NCBI RefSeq assembly: GCF_001679645.1
Contig: NZ_LRUN01000053.1
Span: 21,642-85,641, forward strand
Origin: Pseudomonas bananamidigenes
GTDB taxonomy: Bacteria > Pseudomonadota > Gammaproteobacteria > Pseudomonadales > Pseudomonadaceae
Direction of reading: 5' to 3'
Length of the DNA stretch: 64,000 bases
Shown in pieces: positions 46,559 to 55,223 of this stretch. A model generated the notes under the pieces. The model had not been told where the DNA came from and made no database searches. It was given only the letters and a program-made list of their open reading frames with translations. Both the position numbers and the translations under genes were made by a program. Every line of letters begins with the position of its first letter. The stretch's first letter is position 1.

Positions 46559-49500
46559 AGCCTGTGCATCGTCACACCTTGCTGATGGGCAGCCTGCTGC
46601 TGGGCCTGAGCACGGCTTACCCGCTGCAGGCTGCGCCGCTGAGCGACTTTGAACAGTTTCGCAGCTATCCCTACATGGACCGCAGTTACCGCGAAGCAAA
46701 AAAGGGCAACTGGAAAGAAGTCGAGCGCCTGATGCGCCACCTGCTGGAAAAGGTCCCGAAAAACGACGAGGCCCGAGCGCTGCTGGTCGAGTCGCTGGCC
46801 AAACAACGCCGCTACAAGGATGCCATGCAGGCATTGCCGACCAACAGCGACGCCCTTCTTGACCTGCGCCTGACCTGGATCGAGCAGGATCCTCCCACCA
46901 GCACTCAGGTTGAAAGCTGGATGGCCACCAGCAACCTGAATGACCGCGTGCGCCTCTGGCAGGCCTACAGCCTTAGCCTGGCCAAGTTTGGCGGCGCAGC
47001 CAGGGCCCATGACTGGCTGGCGCAACTGTCGCCCAAGGGCGACGACAATATCCTGCGCCTGGCACGGGCCAACTGGTCGGAGCAACTGCGCGACTGGAGC
47101 GGCACCATCGATCAGCTCGCACCGCTCGCTGCCCGCAAACAGCTGGATGCCGAAGGCTGGCAACGTCTGGCCAACGCTTACGTGCAGCGTCTCGACGAGA
47201 AACCGCTGCAACAACTGCTGCAACAGGCCCCGAGTCCAGAGGCTGCACGCAAGATCCGTCTGGCAATGGTCGACCGCGCCATCGCCATGGGTCATGAGCA
47301 GCAGGCACAACGCTGGATTCAGTCGTTGCCGGACTCCGACCTGGCCGACCCGGCGCAACGCCAGCGCTTGTGGGAACTGGCACGCAAGACCGAAGACGTG
47401 CCGACCGTGCAGCGCTTGAGCAATGACCTGCAGCGTCCTTGCCTGGAAACCACCGAATGGTTGTCGCGCCATGATCCGGAAGCAGCACTCAAGCAATTTC
47501 GCAGCTGCACGCCTGACGACGACCCGCAAACCTGGCTGATACTCGCCCAGCGCCTGCAAGCCATCGACCTGTTGCAAAGCACGCGGCTGCCGCAGCCGTG
47601 GGAAAGTCGCCGCCAGGCGCAACTGCTGGATGTCTGGCAGGATCAGGGGCGCAGCGACAAGGTCGACGCCTGGCTGGCCGGCCAGACGCAAACGCCTGAA
47701 ATCGTCAAACGCCGGGCGGAACTGTCGCAACGCATGGGCCGCATGACGGAAGCGCAGACCTTATGGGAACTTCACTACCGGCAGACCGGCAACCTGAACT
47801 CGCTGGATCAGGCCACCTTCCTGGCGGTCAACAACGGCGATCGCGCCCCTGCGCAACAACTGCTGGAAACCGCCTTCGACCGGCATCAAGGGCGCCTGCC
47901 TGTCACTGCACTCCAACGGCTGGCCGGGTTTTATGCCGCTTCGAAACCCACGACGCCGCAACAGCAACGACGAATGGCCCTGCTGATCAGCCGTGTCGAC
48001 GGCGCCACCCGTGGTCAGTTGCTTGCGCAGCTCGCGGAAAACGGCCAGTGCGACGCCGTTCAGCAAGCCATCGGCAACCACCCGCAGGTTGCCGGCGATT
48101 ACCGCGCGTTGGGTCGCTGCGCGATGCCGGACCGACCGGGCGAGGCCGTTGTGTATTACCGGCAAGCGGAAAAACTCGGTGACCGCAGCGCTCGTCTGCC
48201 ATTGGCCTACGCTCTGGAATCCGCCGGTGATTCCGCTGGCGCACTGGCCATCTGGCGCAGCATTCCGACAACAGAACTGAGCGACAACGCCTGCCTTACC
48301 GCCAGCCGCAGTGCGCTGAATGCCGGTGACAGTCAGACCGCCGAACATTACTGGCAGCAGAGCACCACTCGGGGAGCCAATGAATGGGCTCTGGGTGCAG
48401 CCATCGCCGACGCACGTGGCGAACATGCCCTGGCAATGGAGCGTCAGCGCCAGGCGTTACAAAAAGCACCGGACGCCGGGCATTTCTACGCGGCGTCGGT
48501 CACTGCGCAAAAAGCCGGGAATCTGCCGCAAAGCACCGCATGGCTGGCCGAAGCGGTACGCCGCGACCCGAACAACCCGCGTTACCGCGCGGACTACGGC
48601 ATGCGTCTGGCCGGCGCCGAAACTGGCGAAGAACGCGCCACCGCAATCCCCTATCTGCAACAGGCCACCCGCGACTTCCCCGAGGATTACCGACTCGGCG
48701 AAACCTTGGCCTGGCGGTATGACGAAGTGGAAGACAGTGCGTCTGCCCGCAAGGAGTTACGCCGGGTAATCGACCTGGAACAGAACCCGGTGGCCGCCGA
48801 CGACGAGGATGGCAGCATGGAAGCCAGGCGTTACCGCCAGCGCCGTGCCCATGAAGCCCTCTCCCGTCGCGACAGCCGGACAATCGCCAGCACCTGGTCA
48901 CCGGCCGGGGTATCGACCAATGACTTCGTGCGACCGGACGAAAGCAAAGGCTCGCGCCGCCATGCCGACTCGCAGAACGTGCAACTGGCGATGTGGGATC
49001 ACGCCCTCGGCGAAGAACCGAGCCGGGCCGGCAGCACGCTGTCGGTGTATGGCCGGGTCCTGCTCGGTGGCCAGGGACGCTCCAGTTACGCCGAATCCCT
49101 CGCCGCCGGTGTCGGCCTGCGCTACAAGCCTTGGGGCACGCAGAACATCAACTTCTACGGTGAAATCTACAAGCAGAGCCAGTTCAGCGATGACGACAAC
49201 CACAGCCTGAGCCTCGGCCAGATGCTGGTGCCGGAGAAATTGCTCGATCAGATCAACGACCACCGCAAGGATGGTCACACCACCACGGACTACCTGCTGC
49301 GCGCCACGGCTTCGTTTCTCGATCAGGGCAAGTACCGTAACGACTGGCGCGTTGACGAAAACGACTGGGACGAACGCTTCCTCTACCTCGATGCCGCCTG
49401 GTGGACGAAGGCCGGCGATCATCAGTGGCTGTCGCGGTTCCAGCAGGGGCACGCCTGGAAGCTGCCGGACAGCGGCGCCCAGACCATCATGCCTTACGGC

Positions 49501-49713
49501 TTCCTTGAGTTTGCCAGCCAGGACCCGAGCAATGACTGGCGGCAGGATCTGCGTACCGGTGTCGGGCTGCGCTGGCAATGGTGGTACGACGAGGACCGCT
49601 ACAACGCCTACCGCTCGAAATTGACGGTACGCACCGAGTATCAACAGTCGCTGGGCGGCAACTTGTATGAAGGCGGCAACGGTGTGCTGCTGGGCGTGGA
49701 GTGGAATTTCTGA
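46555..49713 (+). CDS. nfrA: NfrA-type outer membrane export protein
   Basis: A 1052-residue outer-membrane protein of the N4 receptor (NfrA) family. A signal peptide (about 1-26, cleavage near LQA) is followed by a long periplasmic helical region of TPR-like repeats (for example EVERLMRHLLEKVPKNDEARALLVESLA). A C-terminal beta-barrel of about 250 residues ends in the outer-membrane signature GVEWNF (terminal Phe). The organisation matches polysaccharide exporters such as BcsC and PgaA. It is coupled to nfrB (ATGA) and to the DUF4434 gene (TGATG). Role: export of the polymer made by NfrB and possible phage receptor. Confidence 0.92.
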   Translation: MKPVHRHTLLMGSLLLGLSTAYPLQAAPLSDFEQFRSYPYMDRSYREAKKGNWKEVERLMRHLLEKVPKNDEARALLVESLAKQRRYKDAMQALPTNSDALLDLRLTWIEQDPPTSTQVESWMATSNLNDRVRLWQAYSLSLAKFGGAARAHDWLAQLSPKGDDNILRLARANWSEQLRDWSGTIDQLAPLAARKQLDAEGWQRLANAYVQRLDEKPLQQLLQQAPSPEAARKIRLAMVDRAIAMGHEQQAQRWIQSLPDSDLADPAQRQRLWELARKTEDVPTVQRLSNDLQRPCLETTEWLSRHDPEAALKQFRSCTPDDDPQTWLILAQRLQAIDLLQSTRLPQPWESRRQAQLLDVWQDQGRSDKVDAWLAGQTQTPEIVKRRAELSQRMGRMTEAQTLWELHYRQTGNLNSLDQATFLAVNNGDRAPAQQLLETAFDRHQGRLPVTALQRLAGFYAASKPTTPQQQRRMALLISRVDGATRGQLLAQLAENGQCDAVQQAIGNHPQVAGDYRALGRCAMPDRPGEAVVYYRQAEKLGDRSARLPLAYALESAGDSAGALAIWRSIPTTELSDNACLTASRSALNAGDSQTAEHYWQQSTTRGANEWALGAAIADARGEHALAMERQRQALQKAPDAGHFYAASVTAQKAGNLPQSTAWLAEAVRRDPNNPRYRADYGMRLAGAETGEERATAIPYLQQATRDFPEDYRLGETLAWRYDEVEDSASARKELRRVIDLEQNPVAADDEDGSMEARRYRQRRAHEALSRRDSRTIASTWSPAGVSTNDFVRPDESKGSRRHADSQNVQLAMWDHALGEEPSRAGSTLSVYGRVLLGGQGRSSYAESLAAGVGLRYKPWGTQNINFYGEIYKQSQFSDDDNHSLSLGQMLVPEKLLDQINDHRKDGHTTTDYLLRATASFLDQGKYRNDWRVDENDWDERFLYLDAAWWTKAGDHQWLSRFQQGHAWKLPDSGAQTIMPYGFLEFASQDPSNDWRQDLRTGVGLRWQWWYDEDRYNAYRSKLTVRTEYQQSLGGNLYEGGNGVLLGVEWNF

Positions 49714-50591
49714 TGGCTCGTTGGATATTGTTGTTCTGCCTGGTGTTGGGTGCCACGCTCGTGCGGGCCGATGAGCGGGTGTTCTATCAACCGCTGAATG
49801 TCGATGCTGGCCTGACCCAGGCGCAGTGGCAGAAAGTCTGGCAGGACACCGCCCGGCAAGGTGCGCGGACAGTCATCGTGCAATGGACGGCTTACGGCGA
49901 TTCGGACTTCGGCGGCGCCAACGGCTGGCTCGCCGACAGCCTGAAACTCGCCCGACAGCAAGGCCTGCAACTGGTGCTGGGGCTGTCGATGGACCCGGCG
50001 TACTACAAACGCATTGATGAACTGGACAGTGCCGGCCTCGGCGCCTACTGGCAGGCGCAACTGGGGCAGTCGCTGGCGCAGCAACAGAAGCTGCGCCAGG
50101 AATGGAACCTGCCGGTCAGCGGCTGGTATCTGCCGCTGGAACTGGATGATTTGCACTTTTTGGCAGCCGACCGGCGGGCAACGTTACAGCGACAGCTGCA
50201 AGACTTCGCGGCCAAACTCGATGCCCCGTTGCATGTCAGCGCCTTCAGTGCCGGAAAACTTGCACCGACGGTCAACGCCCAATGGCTGGGGGATCTGACC
50301 GCAGCCGGCGCACACGTCTGGTGGCAGGACGGCGCCGGTACCGGGCGCCTGCCGCCGCTGGTGCGAAACGGCTACTCCAGCGCACTGCCCTGCTCCGTCG
50401 GTATCGTGCGCGAAGCGTTCCGCCAGGTCAGCCGCGAGGGCGAGGCGTTCCGTGCAGAACCGGCCCGCCCGGATGACACCGCAACCGGTTGTCATCAAAG
50501 CGCCGTGTTTTCCCTGCGATACCGGCCGTGGGGCCAGGTGATTCTCGACAACCAGCGCAAGCATTCGGGCAGCAATGTACAAAACCATTGA
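49713..50591 (+). CDS. DUF4434-type periplasmic protein (YbcH-like)
   Basis: A 292-residue secreted protein with a signal peptide (MARWILLFCLVLGATLVRA). The mature part resembles a TIM-barrel glycoside-hydrolase fold (VFYQPLNVDAGLTQAQWQ, VIVQWTAYGDSDFGG, GWYLPLELDDLHF). I place it in the DUF4434 family, to which I believe E. coli YbcH, the third gene of the nfrBA locus, also belongs. It overlaps nfrA (TGATG) and the next gene by 17 bases. A role as a periplasmic glycan-processing or complex-assembly factor is inferred. Confidence 0.8.
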   Translation: MARWILLFCLVLGATLVRADERVFYQPLNVDAGLTQAQWQKVWQDTARQGARTVIVQWTAYGDSDFGGANGWLADSLKLARQQGLQLVLGLSMDPAYYKRIDELDSAGLGAYWQAQLGQSLAQQQKLRQEWNLPVSGWYLPLELDDLHFLAADRRATLQRQLQDFAAKLDAPLHVSAFSAGKLAPTVNAQWLGDLTAAGAHVWWQDGAGTGRLPPLVRNGYSSALPCSVGIVREAFRQVSREGEAFRAEPARPDDTATGCHQSAVFSLRYRPWGQVILDNQRKHSGSNVQNH

Positions 50592-51651
50592 AGACGAAGT
50601 CCTGAAGCGAACCGCACCCGCCGAGCTGTGGGACGAGTTCATCCAGCATGAGTTCGAACGGCTGCATTCGTTCTGTCTGCTGATCTATCTGGCCAGCATG
50701 GGCATCTGGCTGGCCTTCGACCTGATCGTCAGTTTCCTCGGGGATCAGGATTTCACCTGGCGCTCGATGGTGTTCATCGCAGCGTTCGCGGTGCTCGCCG
50801 TGGTGCTGCTGTTCACGCGCAAGGCCCGTCATTTCGACTGGCTGAACCTGACGTTCGTATTTCTCATCACCCTGGGCATACGGATGGTGATCGACGGTTT
50901 ACCGCCGACCTTTCATGGCATCTGGCTGGTACTCGCTGCCGCCACCACACTCTACAGCGCCTCCGTGCTGCCCCTCAGTCGCTGGTCGTTCTTCGCGGCG
51001 CAGGCCGTCACCTGGCTGATGCTCAACCCGTTCATGGGCACCGGGATCAGCCTGCTGGAGCTCAAAGGCGTCATGACCATCGCCTACAGCGTGTTTCTCT
51101 GTGCGCTGACGATCTATACGTTTTTGAAACTGCGCGAGACCAAGCTCTACAACTACATCATGTCCAGACTGTTGCTGGATCAGGCCTACAACGACACCCT
51201 GACGGAAATCCCCAACCGTCGCTCGTTCATGACCCGCGCCGAAAAAAGCCTGCAGGCATCACCCCGCGAGCAAGACCATTACCTGGCGATGATCGACATC
51301 GACAACTTCAAGAAAGTGAATGATGTTTACGGCCACGACATCGGCGATGAAGTGCTCAAGCGGATCGCGGCGGACATCAAAGCCGTGATGGCGCCATTCG
51401 AGTACGCGCGACTGGGGGGCGAGGAGTTTGCGATTTATCTGGCCGGCGTGCGCCGCGAGGACGTCGAGACATTGGCCGGTGAGTTGTGCCGGGTGGTGCG
51501 TGAGCAGACCACCCGACACCCGGTGACCATCAGCATCGGTGTGGCCCGGGTCGAGGACGGCGACACCCTCAACCAGGCGCTGATCAAGGCTGATGAAGCG
51601 TTGTACGAGTCAAAGCACGCCGGGAAAGACCGGTATACCTTTCATCAGTGA
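50575..51651 (+). CDS. Membrane diguanylate cyclase (GGDEF)
   Basis: A 358-residue protein with about six membrane helices (residues 20-185) and a C-terminal GGDEF domain whose active site is GGEEF (residues 281-285, in RLGGEEFAIYLAG); the metal and substrate residues DIDNFKKVNDVYGHDIGD are intact. No RxxD inhibitory site is visible five residues before the motif, so feedback inhibition may be absent. It is the last gene of the polysaccharide operon and overlaps its neighbour by 17 bases. A local supply of c-di-GMP for the MshEN motifs of NfrB is the natural reading. Confidence 0.93.
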   Translation: MYKTIEDEVLKRTAPAELWDEFIQHEFERLHSFCLLIYLASMGIWLAFDLIVSFLGDQDFTWRSMVFIAAFAVLAVVLLFTRKARHFDWLNLTFVFLITLGIRMVIDGLPPTFHGIWLVLAAATTLYSASVLPLSRWSFFAAQAVTWLMLNPFMGTGISLLELKGVMTIAYSVFLCALTIYTFLKLRETKLYNYIMSRLLLDQAYNDTLTEIPNRRSFMTRAEKSLQASPREQDHYLAMIDIDNFKKVNDVYGHDIGDEVLKRIAADIKAVMAPFEYARLGGEEFAIYLAGVRREDVETLAGELCRVVREQTTRHPVTISIGVARVEDGDTLNQALIKADEALYESKHAGKDRYTFHQ

Positions 51652-51667
51652 GGCCGTCAGGCCTCAC
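51648..51667. terminator. Hairpin shared by convergent genes
   Basis: GTGAGGCC-GTCA-GGCCTCAC forms an 8-bp stem spanning the stop codons of the diguanylate cyclase (plus) and the TerC/CBS gene (minus). A convincing T-tract is lacking. Confidence 0.5.
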
Positions 51668-53213
51668 GTTTGAGCAACACTCGTGTCACCCGCCGCTCCT
51701 CGACCGCCATCACGGTCATGCCCCAGCCGGCATGCTCCAGACGATCACCCTTCATCGGCAGCCGATCCAGCAGGCTCATCACCAGCCCGGCAAGGGTCTG
51801 GTAATCCTCGGTCGGTTCGGCAACGAAACCGGTGCGCTGGCGAATCCGCGTCAGGTTCAACGCACCATTCACCACAAACCCGCCCTGCTCTTCGACCACG
51901 TCCGGGCCGGCGATTTCGCTGGCGTCCGGCAACTCACCGGCAATCGACTCGAGGATGTCGGTCATGGTCAACACACCGACAAAGTCACCGAACTCGTTCA
52001 CCACGAAAGCGATGTGGGTCGATGCCGCCCGCATCTGCTCCAGCGCATTGAGGATCGAATAGCTGTCGAGCAGGTTCAGCGTCTTGCGGGCCAGATGCTC
52101 AAGGTCGGGTTCGTTGCCGGCCAGATACTCCTTGAGCAATTCCTTCTTGTGGACGAAACCCAACGGTTCATCCACCGCACCGTTGCGAATCAGCGGCAGA
52201 CGCGAGTAGGACGAATGCATCAGTCGCGTACGAATGGCTTGCGCACCGTCCGCCAGATCTACGTAATCAACGTCGGCACGAACCGTCATCAAGGTACGGA
52301 TCGGTCGTTCGGCCAGTTGCAACACGCCGCTGATCATCACCCGCTCGCGACGGTCGAACAGCTCGGTACTCGGCGCTTCGCCATCATCCAGCAGGTCGGA
52401 AATGTCCTCACCCACCTCTTCTACCGCCAGTTTGCGGCCACCCAACAGACGCATCACCGCGTGAGCCGTACGCTCACGCATCGGGCGCAGGCCCTGCATC
52501 GAACGCTTGCGACGGGCCCGGGCGATCTGGTTGAAAACCTCGATCAGGATCGAGAAACCAATGGCCGCGTACAGATAGCCTTTCGGGATGTGGAAGCCCA
52601 GGCCTTCGGCAGTCAGGGCAAAACCGATCATCATCAGGAAACCCAGACACAGCATGATCACCGTCGGGTGCGCGTTGACGAAACGAGTCAACGGCTTGCT
52701 GGCCACGATCATGACACCAATGGACACCACCACCGCGATCATCATCACGGCCAGTTCATCGACCATGCCCACGGCTGTAATCACCGCATCCAGGGAGAAC
52801 ACCGCATCGAGCACGACGATCTGCGCAACGATGGGCCAGAACAGTGCATAGGCGGTACTGGTCGAGCGTTCGCCGACATGGCCCTCAAGCCGCTCGTGCA
52901 GTTCCATGGTCGCCTTGAACAACAGGAACACACCACCGAACAGCATGATCAGGTCACGGCCGGAGAAGCTTTTGCCGAACACCTCGAACAACGGCTGCGT
53001 GAGCGTAACCAGCCAGGAAATGCTCGCCAGCAAGCCAAGACGCATGATCAGCGCCAGGCTCAGGCCGATGATGCGTGCGCGGTCGCGCTGATACGGCGGC
53101 AGCTTGTCCGCCAGAATCGCGATGAACACCAGGTTGTCGATACCCAGCACCAACTCCAGCACGATCAGTGTCAACAAGCCCAGCCACGCCGTGGGATCCG
53201 CTAACCATTCCAT
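51657..53213 (-). CDS. TerC-family membrane protein with CBS and CorC/HlyC domains
   Basis: A 518-residue inner-membrane protein of the YoaE/YegH type. The N-terminal TerC domain has about seven helices and the motif GIDNLVFIAILADKLP with LDAVFSLDAVITAVGM. This is followed by a CBS pair (about residues 300-420: IRTLMTVRADVDYVDL, VDEPLGFVHKKELL, FVVNEFGDFVGVLTMTD) and a transporter-associated CorC_HlyC domain to the end. TerC proteins are linked to metal (Mn) homeostasis; the exact substrate here is unknown. It reads away from the MerR gene, which has its own direction. Confidence 0.92.
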   Translation of the reverse strand: MEWLADPTAWLGLLTLIVLELVLGIDNLVFIAILADKLPPYQRDRARIIGLSLALIMRLGLLASISWLVTLTQPLFEVFGKSFSGRDLIMLFGGVFLLFKATMELHERLEGHVGERSTSTAYALFWPIVAQIVVLDAVFSLDAVITAVGMVDELAVMMIAVVVSIGVMIVASKPLTRFVNAHPTVIMLCLGFLMMIGFALTAEGLGFHIPKGYLYAAIGFSILIEVFNQIARARRKRSMQGLRPMRERTAHAVMRLLGGRKLAVEEVGEDISDLLDDGEAPSTELFDRRERVMISGVLQLAERPIRTLMTVRADVDYVDLADGAQAIRTRLMHSSYSRLPLIRNGAVDEPLGFVHKKELLKEYLAGNEPDLEHLARKTLNLLDSYSILNALEQMRAASTHIAFVVNEFGDFVGVLTMTDILESIAGELPDASEIAGPDVVEEQGGFVVNGALNLTRIRQRTGFVAEPTEDYQTLAGLVMSLLDRLPMKGDRLEHAGWGMTVMAVEERRVTRVLLKREA

Positions 53214-53506
53214 AATCAGTCTCTTCTCTCTTCAGTGAATTCAGGCTGCCGGACACGGCAAAGTGCGGCGCGAAAGCTCGGAGGCTGCGCCATCAACGAT
53301 AGTCGGGAGTCGGAAAACCGGATGCTGCGAGTGCGTCAAGACCGCGCCATGGCGCGAGGGGAACGTGGTTCTTTGAGTCGAACCGGGAGGCTCCGAGAGA
53401 GTGTTCATGAAAATCCTGAATGGAAAAGGGTCTTGAAGCGTACAAGCTCTGATGACTTTTCCTACAGCTGGAAATCATTTCAAAATCTGTACGCCTTCAG
53501 CCTCGC
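53214..53506. other. Intergenic region with no recognised feature
   Basis: About 290 bases between the start of the TerC/CBS gene and the end of the MerR gene. No supported gene, repeat or strong terminator is seen. It should contain the TerC/CBS promoter. Confidence 0.5.
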
Positions 53507-53917
53507 TCAGGATTCCGGGTAGATCGCGGCCAGGACCCGTTCGGCATTGGCACCGCAACTCATGCCTTCCGGTTTCGATTGAATGTTGTCGATGACCTCC
53601 AGCAACCGTGCCTTGCTCCGGGCCAGATGCTGCTGCATGACTTCGATCTGTTGTACCTTGCGCGTGAGCCCCTCCACCAGTTCATCGTGCTTGAACTCTC
53701 CGGTCCCTGCGAGTGGCAACAGCTGCTTGAGTTCTTCAAGGGAAAACCCGGCCTGCTGGGCACTGCGGATGATGTTGAGAGTTTGCAGCACTTGCGGCGG
53801 GTAACGCCGATAGCCATTGCCCAGCCGTTCCACTTTGGGAATCAGGCCCTGAGCCTCATAAAAGCGAATGCTCGAAGCGCTCAGCCCGCTCTGTTGCGCC
53901 AGTTCACCAATTTTCAT
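53507..53917 (-). CDS. MerR-family transcriptional regulator
   Basis: A 136-residue regulator with the N-terminal MerR helix-turn-helix and wing (MKIGELAQQSGLSASSIRFYEAQGL, GNGYRRYPPQ) and a dimerisation coiled coil (about residues 75-115). The C-terminus has one Cys (GMSCGAN) and lacks a metal-binding loop pattern such as CueR's. The ATG at 53917 has GAGG upstream; the alternative start at 53944 would abut the operator dyad. It is divergent from a flavin oxidoreductase gene, and the promoter between them has MerR architecture. Confidence 0.9.
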   Translation of the reverse strand: MKIGELAQQSGLSASSIRFYEAQGLIPKVERLGNGYRRYPPQVLQTLNIIRSAQQAGFSLEELKQLLPLAGTGEFKHDELVEGLTRKVQQIEVMQQHLARSKARLLEVIDNIQSKPEGMSCGANAERVLAAIYPES

Positions 53918-53937
53918 TTCGGCCTCGATTTGCCCGC

Positions 53938-53968
53938 TTGACATTAAAGTTGACTTTAAGCTTAGCCT
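53938..53968 (+). promoter_or_regulatory. MerR-type promoter/operator of the flavin oxidoreductase
   Basis: TTGACA (-35, 53938-53943) and TAGCCT (-10, 53963-53968) are separated by 19 bases, longer than the normal 17. The spacer contains the dyad TTAAAGT-TG-ACTTTAA. Over-long spacing with a central dyad is the signature of promoters activated by MerR proteins, which twist the DNA into register. Confidence 0.7.
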
Positions 53969-53996
53969 CTCCCCATCACTGATGAGGAGTCAAGCA

Positions 53997-55220
53997 ATGT
54001 CGCCCTTCCAGATTTTGAAACTGCCCAACGGTCAGACCGTCGGCAACCGCATCGCCAAAGCCGCCATGGAAGAAAACCTCGCGGATCGTGATCAGGCACC
54101 GTCCCGCGAACTGTTCCGTTTGTACCAGGCCTGGGCCGATGGCGGCGCCGGCCTGCTGCTGACCGGCAACGTGATGATTGACCGTCGGGCCATGACCGGC
54201 CCAGGCGGCGTGGTCCTGGAAGACGAGCGACATCTGGAGCGTTTCCGCCAATGGGCCGAAATCGCCCGCAGTGGCGGCGCGCAGGTCTGGGTGCAACTCA
54301 ATCATCCTGGCCGCCAGACCTTCGCCAATATGGGCCAGCAAGCGCTGGCGCCGTCGGCAGTGGCGCTGGAAATGGGCTCGTTCTCGAAACTGTTCGCCGA
54401 ACCCAGACCGATGACCGAAGACGATATTGAAGAAGTCATTCAACGTTTCGCCAGAAGCGCCGCACTGGCCGAGAAAGCCGGTTTCACCGGCGTGCAGATC
54501 CACGCGGCCCACGGCTATCTGCTCAGCCAGTTTCTGTCGCCGCTGACCAATCGCCGCACCGACCGCTGGGGCGGTTCGCTGGAAAATCGTGCACGTCTGC
54601 TACTGTCGGTGATCGAGGCTGTGCGTCAGGCCGTTTCACCACAGTTCTGCGTGGCAGTGAAGCTCAATTCGGCGGATTTCCAGCGCGGCGGTTTCGACAC
54701 GGACGATGCCCGCCAGGTGATCGAATGGCTCAACGAACAGCCCATCGATTTGCTGGAACTGTCCGGCGGCAGCTATGAAGCTCCGGCCATGCAGGGCGAA
54801 GCCCGTGACGGGCGTACCCTGGCCCGGGAGGCGTTCTTTCTGGAGATGGCCAGCGAACTGGCCAGCGTGGCGCACATGCCGGTGATGGTCACCGGCGGCA
54901 TCCGGCGCCTGCCCATCGTCGAGCAGGTACTCGACAGCGGCATCGCCATGGCGGGCATTGCCACGGCTCTGGCGATCGAACCGGATCTGGTCAGACATTG
55001 GCGCGAAGGCCGCCACAGCGAGCCGCAACTGCCACCGATCCGCTGGAAGCGCAAGGCACTGGCCGCGCTGGCGAACATGGCCGTGGTGCGATTCCAGATG
55101 GCACGCCTGAGCCGGGGTCGCAAGCCGCATCCCGAAGTCTCGGCACTCTGGGCGCTGATTCGCGACCGTTTGTACCTCAGCCGACGCACCCGCCAGTACC
55201 GTCAGGCGATGGGCGCGTAA
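53997..55220 (+). CDS. NADH:flavin oxidoreductase / old yellow enzyme family
   Basis: A 407-residue FMN-dependent TIM-barrel oxidoreductase. Family motifs: NRIAKAAMEENLADRD, QLNHPGRQTFANMGQQ, GFTGVQIHAAHGYLLSQFLSPLTNRRTDRWGGSLENRARLL (catalytic HAAHGYL), and MPVMVTGGIRR. The ATG at 53997 follows GAGGAG. The C-terminal 60 residues are basic. It is divergent from a MerR gene with a matching promoter, suggesting inducible expression by an electrophile or oxidant. The substrate is unknown; such enzymes reduce enones or nitro compounds. Confidence 0.93.
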   Translation: MSPFQILKLPNGQTVGNRIAKAAMEENLADRDQAPSRELFRLYQAWADGGAGLLLTGNVMIDRRAMTGPGGVVLEDERHLERFRQWAEIARSGGAQVWVQLNHPGRQTFANMGQQALAPSAVALEMGSFSKLFAEPRPMTEDDIEEVIQRFARSAALAEKAGFTGVQIHAAHGYLLSQFLSPLTNRRTDRWGGSLENRARLLLSVIEAVRQAVSPQFCVAVKLNSADFQRGGFDTDDARQVIEWLNEQPIDLLELSGGSYEAPAMQGEARDGRTLAREAFFLEMASELASVAHMPVMVTGGIRRLPIVEQVLDSGIAMAGIATALAIEPDLVRHWREGRHSEPQLPPIRWKRKALAALANMAVVRFQMARLSRGRKPHPEVSALWALIRDRLYLSRRTRQYRQAMGA

Positions 55221-55223
55221 ACC

